Assembly (NCBI GenBank): GCA_016720595.1
Contig: JADKKI010000030.1
Location: 1 to 64,000 of the forward strand
Direction of reading: 5' to 3'
DNA from: Myxococcales bacterium
Lineage (GTDB): Bacteria > Myxococcota_A > Polyangia > Haliangiales > Haliangiaceae
Length of the DNA: 64,000 nucleotides
Below the pieces are notes generated by a model, which did no database searches, was not told the origin of the DNA, and saw only the letters and a list, made by a program, of their open reading frames with translations. A program made the translations under genes and the position numbers. Shown here one piece after another: positions 62,473 to 64,000 of this stretch (position 1 is its first letter; each line of letters opens with the position of its first letter).

Positions 62473-64000
62473 ATGGCGCCAGAGACCCTGGCGACCCTGC
62501 ATGACAGCCCGCGCTCGACGATCATCCCGCCGGCGGCGCACACCACGGCAGGTGGGCGCGCCCTCGAGATCCTGACGCAGCTGTCCAGAGGCTCGGGCCT
62601 GGGGCAGCTCGAGACCGGCGACGTGATCGGCGAGGGCGGCATGGGCGTGATCCGCGCCGCGACCCAGGTCGCGCTCGGGCGCGGCGTCGCCGTGAAGACG
62701 TTGAAGCCAAACCGGCGCGACGCGACAGCCTCGCTCGATCTGCTCCGCGAGGCCTGGGTCACTGGCTCGATCGAGCACCCCAACGTGGTGCCGGTCCACT
62801 ACCTCGAGGTCGATCCCGACGGCGTGCCGGTGATCGTCATGAAGCGGATCGCCGGCGTCGAGTGGAGCAAGCTCCTCGGTGATGCGGCGGAGGTCGAGCG
62901 CCGGTTCGGTGCGAAGGACCTCCTCGCCTGGAACCTGGGGATCCTGATGTCGGTGCTGAACGCCCTGCGCTATGCGCACAGCCGCGGCGTCGTCCATCGC
63001 GACGTCAAGCCGAGCAACGTGATGATCGGTGACTTCGGCGAGGTCTATCTGCTGGACTGGGGGATCGCGGTCAGCCTCGTCGACGACGGTAGCGGCCGGC
63101 TACCGCTCGCGGTCAACGCCACGCAGCTCGCGGGGACGCCGCACTACATGGCGCCCGAGATGCTCGGCGCCGCCGATGGCCGGCCGATCACGGAGCAGAC
63201 CGATGTCTACCTCGCCGGCTCGGTGCTGTTCGAGCTCGTCGCCGGGCGGCCACCGCACGAGGGCAAGACCGCCGGCGCGATCATCGCCAGCGTGATCGCC
63301 TCCTCACCGACCTTGCCGGGCAGCGCGGCGCCCGAGCTCGCCCGGATCTGTCTGCGAGCGATGCACGAGCAGCCCGCCGAGCGCTTCCCGTCGGTCGATG
63401 CGCTGAGACTCGCGATCCAGGGCTACCTCGAGCACCGTGGCTCTGCGGATCTCGCGGCACGGGCCGCCGTTCGCCTCGACGAGCTCCGCGTCGTGCTGGC
63501 GACCCCGGGCGCCGACACCGAGGAGCGCCACGAGGTGATCTACCGGCTGTTCGGCGGATGCCGATTTGGCTTCCACGAGGCCCTCGCGGTGTGGCCCGAC
63601 AACGCCGATGCGCGCGCGGGCCTCGCGGCCGCGACCGCGGCGGTGGCGGAGTACGAGCTGGCGGCGGGAAATCCGAAGGGCGCCGTGACGCTGCTCGGCG
63701 AGCTCACCGAGCCGCCCGCGGAGCTCCTGGCGCGCGCGCGTGCGGCGGTGGAGGCAGCTGCGCGGCACCAGGCGGAGCTCGAGAAGCTGCGCGCCGAGCA
63801 CGATCGGACGCTCGGCCGGCGGACCCGCACGTTCTTCTCGGTGATCCTTGGCCTGACGTTCGGGGTGCTGCCACTCGTCAACGAGTGGTGGCCGTCGCTT
63901 CATGCAGCCGAGTCGCACGGGCGCGACACGCTGATCGCCCTCGGGGCGTTCATCATCCTCGTAGGACTCGCCTACTGGGCACGCAACACGCTGCGCGCGA
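62473..64000 (+). CDS. Ser/Thr protein kinase, partial (runs off the window)
   Basis: The open frame from ATG 62473 has no stop before the window end (509 codons). The kinase domain shows IGEGGMGVIRAATQ, VAVKTLK, HRDVKPSNVMIGD and LLDWGIAVSLVDD (DWG replacing DFG, metal Asp kept), then GTPHYMAPEMLGAADG. A helical, TPR-like region follows (about 335-445: GCRFGFHEALAVWPDNADAR, LAAGNPKGAVTLLGELTEPP), then two membrane segments (TFFSVILGLTFGVLPLV and LIALGAFIILVGLAYWA). The complete protein is likely larger. The GEGGMGVI to DWG pattern is typical of myxobacterial kinases. Confidence 0.9.
   Translation, partial: MAPETLATLHDSPRSTIIPPAAHTTAGGRALEILTQLSRGSGLGQLETGDVIGEGGMGVIRAATQVALGRGVAVKTLKPNRRDATASLDLLREAWVTGSIEHPNVVPVHYLEVDPDGVPVIVMKRIAGVEWSKLLGDAAEVERRFGAKDLLAWNLGILMSVLNALRYAHSRGVVHRDVKPSNVMIGDFGEVYLLDWGIAVSLVDDGSGRLPLAVNATQLAGTPHYMAPEMLGAADGRPITEQTDVYLAGSVLFELVAGRPPHEGKTAGAIIASVIASSPTLPGSAAPELARICLRAMHEQPAERFPSVDALRLAIQGYLEHRGSADLAARAAVRLDELRVVLATPGADTEERHEVIYRLFGGCRFGFHEALAVWPDNADARAGLAAATAAVAEYELAAGNPKGAVTLLGELTEPPAELLARARAAVEAAARHQAELEKLRAEHDRTLGRRTRTFFSVILGLTFGVLPLVNEWWPSLHAAESHGRDTLIALGAFIILVGLAYWARNTLRA

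Overview
The window is very GC-rich and codes densely on both strands. Many genes overlap by 1-4 bases (ATGA, GTGA, TGATG). It carries five Ser/Thr protein kinase genes, several hybrid histidine kinases, DUF4215-type Cys-rich lipoproteins with kelch-like propellers, and Asp/Ala/Pro-rich linkers. This combination suggests a Myxococcota (myxobacterial, Polyangia/Haliangium-like) genome; that is an inference from gene content only. No tRNA, rRNA, CRISPR array or transposase was recognised, and no gene-free stretch exceeds about 300 bases.

Layout. 1-3832: three reading frames broken by many small frameshifts: a protein-L-isoaspartate methyltransferase/erythromycin-esterase fusion (minus), a lipoprotein (minus) and an unknown plus-strand gene. 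3996-9159: a secreted protein, a membrane Ser/Thr kinase, a propeller protein and a CopD/HemJ-like membrane protein. 9240-13199 (minus): a secreted protein, a VapBC-like toxin-antitoxin pair, a small alkyltransferase-like protein and comM. 13399-16714: a His-rich Spy/CpxP-like protein, a response regulator and a histidine kinase with an N-terminal LiaF-like domain, then an ECF-type sigma factor. 16723-25181: a kinase-propeller protein, a secreted protein and two tandem paralogous DUF4215/kelch lipoproteins.

27014-37368 is the most unusual part. It holds a FAH-family hydrolase fusion, a PAS hybrid kinase, a response-regulator receiver fused to a complete acetolactate-synthase-like ThDP enzyme, a cytochrome P450, a KAS III-like protein that has lost its catalytic Cys and Asn, a 1011-residue kinase with two full kinase modules that is translationally coupled to the KAS III-like gene, and a REC-kinase coupled in turn to that. 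The proposal here, untested, is a locus that couples small-molecule synthesis or binding to phosphorelay signalling.

37485-41166: a sigma/anti-sigma pair with a coupled secreted Pro/Asp-rich protein, a PEGA lipoprotein and an atypical Ser/Thr kinase. 41293-61905: motility genes motA, motB, an HDOD protein, a split PAS/DHp and REC/ATPase kinase pair, then flgB-flgC-fliE-fliF-fliG-fliH-fliI-fliJ-fliK-flgD-flgE and fliM-fliN-fliO-fliP-fliQ-fliR. Two inverted lipoprotein genes separate the two blocks. Both blocks start with sigma-54-like -24/-12 sequences lying almost on the start codon. flgB, fliH and fliO each contain one apparent single-base frameshift, either sequencing error or real decay. 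flhA, flhB, flagellin and the distal rod, ring and hook-filament junction genes are not in the window. 61908-64000: a small DUF4215 protein (minus) and the start of a Ser/Thr kinase that runs off the end.
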